A DNA stretch of 17,382 nucleotides from CAYMRB01 sp964392615 (lineage in GTDB: Bacteria > Planctomycetota > UBA8108): assembly GCA_964392615.1 (NCBI GenBank), contig CAYMRB010000201.1:1-17382 (forward strand), read 5' to 3'. Shown piece by piece: positions 1 to 8,312 of this stretch; position 1 is the stretch's first letter; each line of letters starts with the position of its first letter. The translations under genes were made by a program, and so were the position numbers. The notes under the pieces are model-generated. The model was not told the DNA's origin, did not search any database, and worked only from the letters and a program-made list of their open reading frames with translations.

Positions 1-39
1 CAGGAGTACCTCGAGAACCTGATCAACACGTATCTCTGA
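1..39 (+). CDS. C-terminal end of an unidentified protein (partial, 5' end outside window)
   Basis: Frame 1 reads QEYLENLINTYL followed by TGA at 37-39, so a gene entering from the left ends here. Only twelve residues are visible, too few to assign a family. The next gene on the same strand starts 28 bp later, with a GAGG ribosome-binding site between them, so the two are probably co-transcribed. It could instead be a chance open frame. The tight same-strand spacing is the main support for calling it a gene end. Confidence 0.55.
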   Translation, partial: QEYLENLINTYL

Positions 40-67
40 TTTCCCGGAATCCGACAGCGAGGCGAGC

Positions 68-1024
68 ATGGCTGAGCGATTTCTCGTCACGGGTGGACAG
101 GGCTTCATCGGTGCTTGGATCGCGCGGCGATTGCTCGACAACGGGCTGCCGTTCGTCATCGCGGACCAGACCCCCGAAGACCACATCCTGCGTCAGGTCC
201 TCGAGCCGGACGAGCTCGACACGCTCGACCGGATCCACGGCGATGTCGTCGACGGCGACTTCGTTCGGCGCGCTCTCGGCGAGAGTGGCGCGACGCGCGT
301 GATCCATCTCGCGGGGCTCCAGGTGCCGACCTGCCGAGCCGAGCCGCTCCGCGGCGCACGCGTCAACGTTCTCGGCACGCTGAACGTGTTCGAGGCCGCC
401 CGACAGCACGGCGATCAGGTCGCGTCGATCGTCTACGCGTCGAGCGCTGCGGTCGCGGGGCCGGCGGAGGACTACTCCGATCGCGTTCCCGACGACGCGC
501 ACCACGTGCCGCGCACGCACTACGGCGTTTTCAAGCTCGCGAACGAAGGCGGTGCGCGAATCTACTGGCAGGACCACGGCGTTCCGAGCGTCGGATTGCG
601 GCCGCTCGCGGCGTATGGCGTCGGTCGCGAGATCGGCGTGACGAGCGGGCCGACGCTGGCGATCCGCGCGGCCGTGCGCGGCGAGGAGTTCGCGGTGCCG
701 TTCACGGGCACGACCGGCTTCAATTTCGGCCCCGACGTCGCCGCCGCATTCGTCGGCTGCGCGCTACGGCACCGCGAGGGCGCGGTCGCGTACAACAACC
801 CCGGCGAGAATCACGACGTTCGCCACTTCCTGGACGTCGTCGAGAGCGTCGTTCCCGCGGCGAAGGGCAAGCTCCGGTGCGAGGGCGGTCCGCTACCGAT
901 CGCGTGGGACTTCGACGAGACGGGGCTCGACGAGCTGCTCGGTGGGGCACCGCACACGCCGATCGAGGTGGGCATCGAACGCACGGCGCAGCGCTTCGGA
1001 GAGCTGGAGGCGCGGGGCGGGTAG
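68..1024 (+). CDS. NAD(P)-dependent epimerase/dehydratase, extended SDR family
   Basis: This is a 318-residue Rossmann-fold enzyme of the extended short-chain dehydrogenase/reductase family, the usual length for nucleotide-sugar epimerases and dehydratases. Visible motifs are the N-terminal dinucleotide-binding loop TGGQGFIG (G9, G12, G15), an acidic residue ending strand 2 (D33), HLAG at 80-83, the catalytic Ser region YASSAAV (S125/S126), and the catalytic pair Y152/K156 in YGVFK. RPLAAYG follows at 178-184, where this family contacts substrate. Such enzymes oxidise and reduce a sugar or related substrate with bound NAD(P) in the cytoplasm. The substrate cannot be read here, and the C-terminal third has no diagnostic sugar-nucleotide motif. 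The start at 68 is supported by GAGG at 59-62. It is probably in an operon with the gene ending at 39. The stop is followed almost at once by the hexamer tract at 1045-1194. Confidence 0.9.
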   Translation: MAERFLVTGGQGFIGAWIARRLLDNGLPFVIADQTPEDHILRQVLEPDELDTLDRIHGDVVDGDFVRRALGESGATRVIHLAGLQVPTCRAEPLRGARVNVLGTLNVFEAARQHGDQVASIVYASSAAVAGPAEDYSDRVPDDAHHVPRTHYGVFKLANEGGARIYWQDHGVPSVGLRPLAAYGVGREIGVTSGPTLAIRAAVRGEEFAVPFTGTTGFNFGPDVAAAFVGCALRHREGAVAYNNPGENHDVRHFLDVVESVVPAAKGKLRCEGGPLPIAWDFDETGLDELLGGAPHTPIEVGIERTAQRFGELEARGG

Positions 1025-1044
1025 GGGGAGTCGAGGTCGGGGGC

Positions 1045-1194
1045 GGAGTCGGAGTCGGAGTCGGAGTCGGTCTCGGAGTCGGTCTCGGAGTCGGTCTCGG
1101 AGTCGGCCTCGGAGTCGGAGTCGGTCTCGGAGTCGGTCTCGGAGTCGGTCTCGGACTCGGACTCGGACTCGGACTCGGACTCGGGATCGGACTC
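1045..1194. repeat. Hexanucleotide tandem repeat, 25 units of GGNNTC
   Basis: Twenty-five consecutive hexamers fit GGNNTC without interruption: 11 GGAGTC, 6 GGTCTC, 6 GGACTC, 1 GGCCTC and 1 GGGATC. The variants are ordered. A GGAGTC block comes first (1045-1068), then mostly alternating GGAGTC/GGTCTC dodecamers (1063-1104 and 1117-1152), then a GGACTC block (1153-1182). The tract begins 20 bp after the SDR stop codon. A period of six keeps it open in several frames on both strands, giving Val-Gly/Leu-Gly, Ser-Arg/Thr-Arg or Pro-rich shadow translations that I do not consider real proteins. GAGTC in the first block is complementary to GACTC in the last, so a transcript could fold into a long imperfect hairpin with G-G mismatches. 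Confidence 0.97.
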
Positions 1195-1245
1195 GGCGCC
1201 CGCCCTGATCGATGTCGAGATTGCGGCCGCTCGATCCTTCGGCTA

Positions 1246-1271
1246 CCCTGGACTTCTCCCCAGGGCCAGGG
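1246..1271 (+). promoter_or_regulatory. Inverted repeat plus duplicated right arm in the leader of the dockerin-like gene
   Basis: CCCTGG at 1246-1251 pairs with CCAGGG at 1260-1265 (6-bp stem, 8-nt loop). An identical CCAGGG follows immediately at 1266-1271, so the left arm has two possible partners. The element ends 17 bp before the ATG at 1289 and just before the GGAG ribosome-binding site at 1278-1281. It could be a protein-binding site or a leader hairpin. No clear -35/-10 pair is visible in 1195-1245. Confidence 0.3.
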
Positions 1272-1288
1272 CACTACGGAGCGTTTCC

Positions 1289-2185
1289 ATGTCTCGACCG
1301 ACCCTCCTCGGCGTCAGTCTCGCGCTCGCGTTCGTGACCCCGGCTTCGCTGCACGCGGCCGACTTCGTTCGTGGCGATATCGACGCCGACGCTCGTCACC
1401 AGATCACCGACGCGGTCTTCCTGTTCGACCACCTGTTCCTCGGCCGCGACGCGCCGACGTGCGCTGACGCAGCCGATGCGAACGATGATGGCGCGGTCGA
1501 CATCGCCGATGGCGTGTGGCTGCTCAACTTCCTGTTTCTCGGTGGGCGCGAACCGCCGGCGCCTTTCGAGCGTTGCGGTGGCGACCCGACCCGCGACGAG
1601 CTCGACTGCGAGCGCCACGCTCCGTGCGCGGGAGATCCGACGGGCACGCTGTGGCACGTGTTTCAGGACGGGATCGACTGCGTTCGCCCGCCGTGTCCGG
1701 ACTGGGACGCGCGCGGTCCGGACGAGGAGGTGCGCGACGTTACCGGTGTCGATGTCTCGGCGCTCGACCTGTCGGCGGATGAGGAGGCCAGGTTGCTGGA
1801 CGAGCTCAGCTGGGGCCGCCATGTCGTGCGCGGGACGTTGGAGGTCCGCCCGCTCGAGATTCGCAACCAGACGCTCGTCGTGACCGAGATCGCCGACGAC
1901 GTCGGCGAGCGATGGCATCTGACCTCGAGCGGCATCGTCTGCATTACGTGGCCCTGCCCGTCGTTCGCCGCTGAGAACGAGGACGCGTCGATCCTGCTGT
2001 CCGGCTTCGACATCCGTCCCCTCGGCCTGACGGAGCGCGACGAACAGCGCGTCTTCGAGGAGATCGCAGCCGGCCGGTGGATCGTGCGCGGCCTCGTCGT
2101 GCAGGGGCCCACCGGTCCCGCGGGAACGGGAACGACCATGGTCGTTCTCGAGCTCGTCGAGCCCGCCGCGCCGCCGGAGGAGTAG
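1289..2185 (+). CDS. Secreted protein with dockerin-like repeats and two tandem 'GI-C...PCP' modules
   Basis: This 298-residue protein has a signal peptide (about residues 1-23, ending LHA) and no later membrane segment. Residues 27-107 hold two dockerin-like calcium-binding repeats. The second reads DANDDGAVDIADG and is followed by LNFLFLGG, a form common in planctomycete exported proteins. The first is more degenerate (RGDIDADARHQITDA). Cys58, Cys96, Cys107 and Cys113 suggest disulfides. The rest is an internal duplication, residues 121-203 and 209-291. Each copy has W-H, a GI-x-C start, PCP, a D-x-x-x-L-x-L stretch, an acidic helix, and GR-x-V/I-VRG. The pattern weakly recalls the DUF6748 type of secreted domain, but I cannot confirm this. 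The start is supported by GGAG at 1278-1281, 7 bp upstream. Its role is unknown; adhesion or cell-surface assembly through the dockerin part is an inference. It converges with gltD, 16 bp away. Confidence 0.85.
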   Translation: MSRPTLLGVSLALAFVTPASLHAADFVRGDIDADARHQITDAVFLFDHLFLGRDAPTCADAADANDDGAVDIADGVWLLNFLFLGGREPPAPFERCGGDPTRDELDCERHAPCAGDPTGTLWHVFQDGIDCVRPPCPDWDARGPDEEVRDVTGVDVSALDLSADEEARLLDELSWGRHVVRGTLEVRPLEIRNQTLVVTEIADDVGERWHLTSSGIVCITWPCPSFAAENEDASILLSGFDIRPLGLTERDEQRVFEEIAAGRWIVRGLVVQGPTGPAGTGTTMVVLELVEPAAPPEE

Positions 2186-2205
2186 GCGTGAGGCGAAGCG
2201 TCTAC
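2182..2205. terminator. Possible bidirectional hairpin between convergent genes
   Basis: GTAGGCG at 2182-2188 can pair with CGTCTAC at 2199-2205 (seven pairs including one G-U, 10-nt loop). The two arms contain the stop codons of the converging genes, both TAG, which explains part of the complementarity. There is no T tract on either side, so this is only a weak terminator candidate. Confidence 0.2.
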
Positions 2206-3650
2206 GCGCCCAGATAGCTGTCGATCGCCAGCGCGGCGTCGCGACCCTCGCGGATCGCCCAGACGACGAGCGACTGACCGCGTCGGCAATCGCCGGCCGC
2301 GAACACGCCGTCGACGCTCGTCGCATACGCGCTGAACTCGGCCTGGAAGTTCGACCGCGCGTCCGTCTCGAGCCCGAGCCGTTCGACCAGCGTCTCTTCC
2401 GGTCCGACGAATCCCATCGCGAGGAACACGAGCTGCGCCGGGAAGTCCTGCTCGGATCCGGGGACTTCCGCCATCTGCCAGCGACCGTCGCCGTCCTTCT
2501 GCCACTCGACGCGCACCGTGCGGACGCCGGCGACGTTGCCCTTGCCGTCGTCGAGGAACTCTTTCGACAGCACGCAGAACTCGCGCGGATCCGCCCCGAG
2601 CTTCGCCTTCGCCTCGTCGTGGCCGTAGTCCGTCCGGAAGACGAGCGGCCACTGCGGCCACGGGTTGTCCTCGGCGCGCCCATCCGGCGGCTGCGGCAGA
2701 AGCTCGAGGTTGACGAGGCCGCGACAGCCGTGTCGCAACGACGTGCCGAGGCAATCGTTGCCCGTGTCGCCGCCTCCGATCACGACGACGTCCTTGCCCT
2801 TCGCATCGATGTACTTGCCGTCGCTGAGGTCCGAGTCGAGAAGGCTCTTCGTGTTCAGCGTCAGGAACTCCATCGCGAAGTGGACACCGCTCAGCTCACG
2901 TCCCGGGATCTCGAGGTCGCGCGGCTTCGTCGCGCCACACGCGAGGAGGATCGCGTCGCTCTTCGCTCGGATTTCCTCGATGTCCACGTCGACGCCGATG
3001 TGCGCATTCGTGACGAACTCGACGCCCTCGGCGCGCAACAGGTCGATGCGCCGATTCACGAGCTTCTTGTCGAGCTTCATGTTCGGGATGCCGTACATCA
3101 GCAACCCGCCGAGCCGGTCATCGCGCTCGTAGACCGTGACGCGGTGCCCACGGTCGTTGAGCTGCTCGGCCGCTGCGAGGCCCGCCGGCCCCGATCCGAC
3201 GATCGCGACGCTCTTGCCCGTCCTGACGGCGGGGGGCTGCGGGGCGATCCAGCCCTCCTCGAAGCCGCGATCCGCGATCGCGCACTCGATGTTCTTGATC
3301 GTCACCGGAGGATTGGTGACGCCGAGCACGCACGCACCCTCGCAGGGCGCCGGGCAGACACGCCCGGTGAACTCGGGAAAGTTGTTCGTGACATGGAGTC
3401 GTTGGACTGCCTCGATCCAGCGTCCCTGGAACACGAGGTCGTTCCACTCCGGGATGAGGTTGTCGAGTGGGCACCCGGTGGCCGATTGGCAGAACGGCAC
3501 GCCGCAATCCATGCAGCGTGCACCCTGGTCGTTCAGGTGCTTGACGGGGACCTCGAGCGCGAACTCGTCGAACGTCGCGAGGCGACCGATCGGATCCGCG
3601 TACGGAATCGTCTGGCGCTCGATTTCCTTGAAGCCGGTCGGCTTGCCCAT
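2202..3650 (-). CDS. gltD: Glutamate synthase, small (beta) subunit
   Basis: This 482-residue FAD-dependent subunit takes electrons from NAD(P)H and passes them through iron-sulfur clusters to GltB, which makes glutamate from 2-oxoglutarate and glutamine. The N-terminal domain has the expected cysteine groups for 4Fe-4S clusters: C46, C49, C54 and C60 in CMDCGVPFC...GC, then C99, C103 and C107 in CPAPCEGAC. The FAD-binding loop GSGPAG is at 152-157, the pyridine-nucleotide loop GGGDTG at 292-297, and the family's C-terminal AAGDCRRGQSLVVWAI motif lies near 455-470. Length is normal for the family. The start is supported by AGAGGA (3659-3664 on the plus strand), 8 bp upstream. It is the second gene of a gltBD operon, 31 bp after gltB, and the two products form one cytoplasmic enzyme. 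Homologous subunits exist in other oxidoreductases, but adjacency to a full gltB settles the assignment. Confidence 0.97.
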   Translation of the reverse strand: MGKPTGFKEIERQTIPYADPIGRLATFDEFALEVPVKHLNDQGARCMDCGVPFCQSATGCPLDNLIPEWNDLVFQGRWIEAVQRLHVTNNFPEFTGRVCPAPCEGACVLGVTNPPVTIKNIECAIADRGFEEGWIAPQPPAVRTGKSVAIVGSGPAGLAAAEQLNDRGHRVTVYERDDRLGGLLMYGIPNMKLDKKLVNRRIDLLRAEGVEFVTNAHIGVDVDIEEIRAKSDAILLACGATKPRDLEIPGRELSGVHFAMEFLTLNTKSLLDSDLSDGKYIDAKGKDVVVIGGGDTGNDCLGTSLRHGCRGLVNLELLPQPPDGRAEDNPWPQWPLVFRTDYGHDEAKAKLGADPREFCVLSKEFLDDGKGNVAGVRTVRVEWQKDGDGRWQMAEVPGSEQDFPAQLVFLAMGFVGPEETLVERLGLETDARSNFQAEFSAYATSVDGVFAAGDCRRGQSLVVWAIREGRDAALAIDSYLGA

Positions 3651-3681
3651 CGGCGATGTCCTCTATCCTATCCCCAGTTCG

Positions 3682-6600
3682 TCAGGCCGTACCGGCCGGT
3701 TGCTTGCGCGCGGCCATCTCGGCGAGGACGCGCTTGTAGTCCGTCGGCATCACCTTGACGAACTGTGGCAGCGCGCGATCCCACGCGCCGAGCAACTCGG
3801 CCGCGAGCGCGGACTGCGTGTACTCGCTGTGCTTCTCGATCAGCTCGTGAAGCTCGGCGATGTCCTCGGCCTCGACGACCTTCTCGAGGCCGACCGTGCC
3901 CAGGTTGCACTGTTCGATGAACTCGTCGTTCGGATCCCAGATGTACGCGACGCCGCCGCTCATGCCGGCCGCGAAGTTGCGTCCGGTGGCGCCGAGGATC
4001 ACGACGCGACCGCCCGTCATGTACTCGCAGCCGTGATCGCCGACGCCCTCGATGACGGCGCGGGCACCGGAATTCCGCACGCAGAAGCGCTCGGCCGCCC
4101 GACCGCGGAAGAACGCCTCGCCGCGGGTCGCGCCGTACAGGACGACGTTGCCGACGATGATGTTCTCGCGCGGTACGAACGTCGACGTCGCCGGCGGGTA
4201 CACCACGAGGCGTCCACCCGAGAGGCCCTTGCCGACGTAGTCGTTCGCGTCGCCCTCGAGCTCGATCGTCACGCCGCGCGCGAGCCACGCGCCGAGGCTC
4301 TGACCGGCGGAGCCCGTCAATTTGATGTGGATCGTGTCGTCGGGCAGGCTGGCCTCGCCGTAGCGCTTGGCGATCTCGTTCGACAGGATCGTGCCGACGG
4401 TGCGGTTCGTGTTGATGACCGGCAGGTCGATGCGCACGCTTTCCGCGTCGTCGAGGGCCGGCTTCGCGAGCTCGAGAAGCTGCTGGTCGAGCGCTTTCTC
4501 GAGGCCGTGGTTCTGTCCGCGCGTGCAGTGAACCTCGACCTCATCGTGCGGCTTCTGCGCGAGCGTCAGGATCGGAGTCAGATCGAGACCGTCGGCCTTC
4601 CAGTGCTCGATCGCCGCGTCGGTCTCGAGGCAGTCGGCGCGTCCGACCATCTCATCGATCGTGCGGAAGCCGAGCTCGGCCATGTAGCCGCGGGCCTCCT
4701 CGGCGACGAGGAGGAGGTAGTTGACCACGTAGTCCGGCAGGCCGTCGAACTTCGCCCGCAGCTCCGGGTCCTGCGTCGCGATGCCGGCGGGGCACGTGTT
4801 CAGGTGGCACTTGCGCATCATGATGCAGCCCAGCGTGATCAGCGGGGCCGTCGAGAAGCCGTACTCCTCGGCTCCGAGCAGCGCGGCGACGACCACGTCG
4901 CGACCGGTCTTGAAGTGTCCATCGGTCTGCAGTACGACGCGTGAGCGCAGGTCGTTCAGGACGAGCGTCTGGTGCGTTTCGGCGATGCCCAGCTCCCACG
5001 GCAGGCCCGCGTGTTTGATGCTCGTCAGCGGCGAGGCACCCGTGCCGCCGTCGTGGCCCGAGATCAGGATGTGCTCGGCGTGCGCCTTGGTCACGCCGGC
5101 CGCGATCGTGCCGACGCCGACCTCGGACACGAGCTTGACGCTGATGCGCGCCGCGCGGTTCGCGTTCTTCAGATCGTGGATGAGCTGGGCGAGGTCCTCG
5201 ATCGAGTAGATGTCGTGGTGGGGCGGCGGGCTGATGAGTCCGACGCCCGGCGTCGAGTACCGCGTCTTCGCGATGATCTCGTCCACCTTGTGTCCGGGGA
5301 GCTCGCCCCCCTCGCCGGGCTTGGCGCCCTGCGAGATCTTGATCTGCAGCTCGTCGGCGTTCGTCAGGTACAGGATCGTCACACCGAACCGGCCCGACGC
5401 GATCTGCTTGATCGCCGAGCGCTTCGAGTCGCCGTTCGGCAGCGGCTCGAAGCGGCGCGGGTCTTCACCGCCCTCGCCGGTGTTCGACTTGCCGCCGAGG
5501 CGGTTCATCGCGATCGCCAGCGACTCGTGCGACTCGGCCGAGATCGATCCGAAGCTCATCGCGCCCGTGCAGAACCGCTTGACGATCGCGCTGGCCGGCT
5601 CGACCTCCTCCAGCGGCACCGGCCCGCCGTCGGCGCGCGTCTCGAACTTCAGCAGGCCGCGCAGCGTACAGCGGCCGCGTGAGTCGACGTTCGCCGCGTG
5701 GGCGAAGCGCTGGTACGCCTCGCTGCTGTTCGTCCGCGCCGCGATCTGCAGGTTCGAGATCGTCTCCGGATTCCACCCATGGCGCTCGCCGCCGGAACGC
5801 CAGTGGTACTCGCCGCGGTTCGGAAGCTGCGGCAGGCGCGTCGTGGCGCGGCGGGGATAGCCGACCTCGTGGCGCCGCAGCGCTTCCGTCGCGAGAACGT
5901 CGAAGCCGACGCCCTGAATACGGCTCGCCGTGCCTGTGAAGCAGCGATCGATGATCTCGTCGCGAATGCCGACGGCTTCGAAGATCTGCGCACCCTTGTA
6001 GCTCTGCAGGGTGGAGATCCCCATCTTCGCCATCACCTTGAGCATGCCCTTCGAGACGCCCTTGCGGTAGCCTTCGACGATCTTGTCGTCGTCCCACGTC
6101 GCGTCGAACTGGTCGTCGCGCACGCAGTGCCACAGCGCCTCGAAGCCGAGGTACGGATTGATCGCGTCGGCGCCGTATCCGATCAGCAGGCAGAAGTGGT
6201 GGACCTCACGCGCCTCGCCGCTCTCGAGGACGAGGCCGATCTGCGAGCGCTTCGTGCGCCGCACGAGGTGGTGGTGCACCGCGCCGGATGCCAGAAGCGA
6301 GCTGACCGGGACTCGCTGCGGCCCGATCGCGCGGTCGGACAGGACGACGAGCGCGTAGCCCTGATCGATCGCCTCCTCGGCCTCCGTGCAGATGCGGTCG
6401 AGGGCCGGCACGAGACCCTCGGGGCCTTCGGACGTCGGGTACGTGATGTCGACCACGCGGGCTCGCCAGCCGCGGTGGTCCATGTCCTTCAGCGCCGCCA
6501 CCTCTTCGTTCGTCAGGATCGGGTGGGGCACCCGCAGACGGTGCGCGGCCGGCTCGTTCGCGGTGAGGAGGTTGCCCTCGGGGCCGATCATGCACTCCAG

Positions 6601-8235
6601 CGACATGATGACTTCCTCGCGGATCGAGTCGATCGCGGGATTCGTCACCTGTGCAAAGAGCTGCTTGAAGTAATCGTAGACGAGGCGAGGCTCATCGGAC
6701 AGACAAGCGAGCGCCGAGTCGTTGCCCATCGAGCCGACCGGGTCACGCGCTTCCGTGACCAGCGGCTTGAGCATGAAGTGAAACGTCTCGACGGTGTAGC
6801 CGAACGCCTGGATGCGCGGTAGGAGCGTTTCGTCGTCGAACCCGTGGGGCTTGCTCTCGGGGGAGAGCTCGGCCAGATCGATGCGCTGGTTGTCCAGCCA
6901 CTCGACGTAGGGGTGGTTCGACGCGACGTCGGCCTTGATCTCGACGTCGGGGATGATACGCCCCAGTTCGAAATCGACGAGGAACATGCGGCCGGGCTGC
7001 AGGCGTCCCTTGTGCGCGACGTTCGCCGGGTCGACCGGCAGGACGCCGACCTCCGAGGCCATGATGACGCGGTCGTCGTGGGTGACGTAGAAGCGGCTCG
7101 GCCGCAGGCCGTTGCGGTCGAGCACCGCGCCGATGTACTTCCCGTCGGTGAACGCGATCGAGGCCGGTCCGTCCCACGGCTCCATGAGGCACGAGTGGAA
7201 CTCGTAGAACGCCCGCTTCTCGAGCGGCATCGACTCGTGGTTCTGCCACGCCTCGGGGACCATCATCATGACCGCGCGCGGCAGGCTGCGCCCCGTCATG
7301 AGCAGAAACTCGAGCACGTTGTCGAACGTGCCGGAGTCGGAGCAATCCGGCTCGCAGACAGGGTAGATCTTTGCGAGGTCATCACCGAACAGCTCGGACA
7401 CCATCGTGCCCTCGCGGGCGTGCATCCAGTTGATGTTGCCACGCAGCGTATTGATCTCGCCGTTATGGCTCATGAACCGGTTGGGCTGCGCGCGGTCCCA
7501 CGACGGGAAGGTGTTCGTCGAGAACCGCGAGTGGACCATCGCGAGGTGGCTCGTGTACTCCGGGTTCTTCAAGTCCGGGTAGTACAGGGTCACCTGCTCG
7601 GGCATCAGCTGGCCCTTGTAGATGATGACCTTCGTCGACAGGCTGCAGACGTAGAACATCTTCGCCTGCTCGAGCTCCGACGTGCGCAATCTGTGACTGG
7701 CGCGCTTGCGGATCAGGTACAGCTGCCGTTCGAATGCGTCGCCGGACAGACCGCCGCCGGCGCCGACGAAGAGCTGCTCGATGGCGGGCTCGGTCGCGCG
7801 GGCACCGGGGCCGATGTCGGCGAGGTCCGGGCAGACCGGGACGCGGCGCCAGCCGAGGAGCTGCTGGCCCTGCTCGGCGATGATCGACTCGACGACGCGC
7901 TTGCAGCGGTTGCGCTCGCTGCGCACCGTCGGCAGGAATACGTTGCCGGCAGCGAATTGCCCGGGAGGCGGCAGCTCGACGCCGCAGTCGGCCCGGGCGA
8001 CCGTCGCGAGGAACTCGTGCGGCAGCGCGGTCAGGAATCCGGCGCCGTCACCGGTGTTCGGCTCGGCGCCGCACGCGCCGCGGTGCGTCATGTGGATCGC
8101 CATGAGGTCGGCGTCCTCGACGATTCCGTGGCTCCGCTCTCCCTTGATGTGGGCGACGAAGCCGACCCCGCAGCTGTCCTTCTCCAGGGCCGGGTCGTAG
8201 AGGCCTTGCTTACGCGGCAGACCGCCGTAGCTCAT
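3682..8235 (-). CDS. gltB: Glutamate synthase, large (alpha) subunit
   Basis: This 1517-residue protein is a full-length bacterial GltB. It hydrolyses glutamine in the N-terminal class II amidotransferase domain and channels the ammonia to an FMN site where 2-oxoglutarate is reductively aminated to glutamate. Cys22 in KDSCGVGF is the catalytic nucleophile, so the first 21 residues should be a cleaved propeptide as in known GltB proteins. The glutamine-binding HNGEINT is at 257-263. C1137, C1143 and C1148 (CIMMRKCHLNTC) match the 3Fe-4S ligands, within the FMN barrel of about 850-1200. The C-terminal GXGXG beta-helix runs from about 1309 to 1475. The start ATG has a GGTAGG-like site just upstream. 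It is the first gene of the gltBD operon and is divergent from a LysR regulator, which probably controls it. No motif is missing. Confidence 0.98.
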   Translation of the reverse strand: MSYGGLPRKQGLYDPALEKDSCGVGFVAHIKGERSHGIVEDADLMAIHMTHRGACGAEPNTGDGAGFLTALPHEFLATVARADCGVELPPPGQFAAGNVFLPTVRSERNRCKRVVESIIAEQGQQLLGWRRVPVCPDLADIGPGARATEPAIEQLFVGAGGGLSGDAFERQLYLIRKRASHRLRTSELEQAKMFYVCSLSTKVIIYKGQLMPEQVTLYYPDLKNPEYTSHLAMVHSRFSTNTFPSWDRAQPNRFMSHNGEINTLRGNINWMHAREGTMVSELFGDDLAKIYPVCEPDCSDSGTFDNVLEFLLMTGRSLPRAVMMMVPEAWQNHESMPLEKRAFYEFHSCLMEPWDGPASIAFTDGKYIGAVLDRNGLRPSRFYVTHDDRVIMASEVGVLPVDPANVAHKGRLQPGRMFLVDFELGRIIPDVEIKADVASNHPYVEWLDNQRIDLAELSPESKPHGFDDETLLPRIQAFGYTVETFHFMLKPLVTEARDPVGSMGNDSALACLSDEPRLVYDYFKQLFAQVTNPAIDSIREEVIMSLECMIGPEGNLLTANEPAAHRLRVPHPILTNEEVAALKDMDHRGWRARVVDITYPTSEGPEGLVPALDRICTEAEEAIDQGYALVVLSDRAIGPQRVPVSSLLASGAVHHHLVRRTKRSQIGLVLESGEAREVHHFCLLIGYGADAINPYLGFEALWHCVRDDQFDATWDDDKIVEGYRKGVSKGMLKVMAKMGISTLQSYKGAQIFEAVGIRDEIIDRCFTGTASRIQGVGFDVLATEALRRHEVGYPRRATTRLPQLPNRGEYHWRSGGERHGWNPETISNLQIAARTNSSEAYQRFAHAANVDSRGRCTLRGLLKFETRADGGPVPLEEVEPASAIVKRFCTGAMSFGSISAESHESLAIAMNRLGGKSNTGEGGEDPRRFEPLPNGDSKRSAIKQIASGRFGVTILYLTNADELQIKISQGAKPGEGGELPGHKVDEIIAKTRYSTPGVGLISPPPHHDIYSIEDLAQLIHDLKNANRAARISVKLVSEVGVGTIAAGVTKAHAEHILISGHDGGTGASPLTSIKHAGLPWELGIAETHQTLVLNDLRSRVVLQTDGHFKTGRDVVVAALLGAEEYGFSTAPLITLGCIMMRKCHLNTCPAGIATQDPELRAKFDGLPDYVVNYLLLVAEEARGYMAELGFRTIDEMVGRADCLETDAAIEHWKADGLDLTPILTLAQKPHDEVEVHCTRGQNHGLEKALDQQLLELAKPALDDAESVRIDLPVINTNRTVGTILSNEIAKRYGEASLPDDTIHIKLTGSAGQSLGAWLARGVTIELEGDANDYVGKGLSGGRLVVYPPATSTFVPRENIIVGNVVLYGATRGEAFFRGRAAERFCVRNSGARAVIEGVGDHGCEYMTGGRVVILGATGRNFAAGMSGGVAYIWDPNDEFIEQCNLGTVGLEKVVEAEDIAELHELIEKHSEYTQSALAAELLGAWDRALPQFVKVMPTDYKRVLAEMAARKQPAGTA

Positions 8236-8312
8236 CGCGATACCTACCAGAAACGGTGAACAGTTCTTCCCCCCCGCACGGTGGGCGGGCGCCCGGGATC
8301 CGGTTGCGGGGG

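Noticed and set aside
1045..1194. Hexamer tract considered as a CRISPR array
   Set aside because: There are no unique spacers and the unit is six bases. No cas gene is visible in the window.
720..1274. Minus-strand Pro-rich frame (Ser-Pro, Arg-Pro, Thr-Pro repeats) across the hexamer tract
   Set aside because: It is a translation of the same microsatellite continuing into antisense SDR sequence, with no start context or signal peptide.
115..1467. 450-residue frame spanning the SDR gene and the hexamer tract (Val-Gly/Leu-Gly repeats)
   Set aside because: The part overlapping the SDR gene is Arg/Ala-rich and non-coding in appearance. The repeat part is open only because the unit length is a multiple of three.
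3136..4944. 602-residue plus-strand open frame opposite gltD and gltB
   Set aside because: It lies antisense to two certain genes and its translation has no recognisable domain. Long antisense frames are common where the third codon position is almost always G or C.
6844..8259. 471-residue plus-strand open frame opposite the N-terminal part of gltB
   Set aside because: It is a mirror frame of the glutaminase and central domains of gltB, with no motif or ribosome-binding site support.
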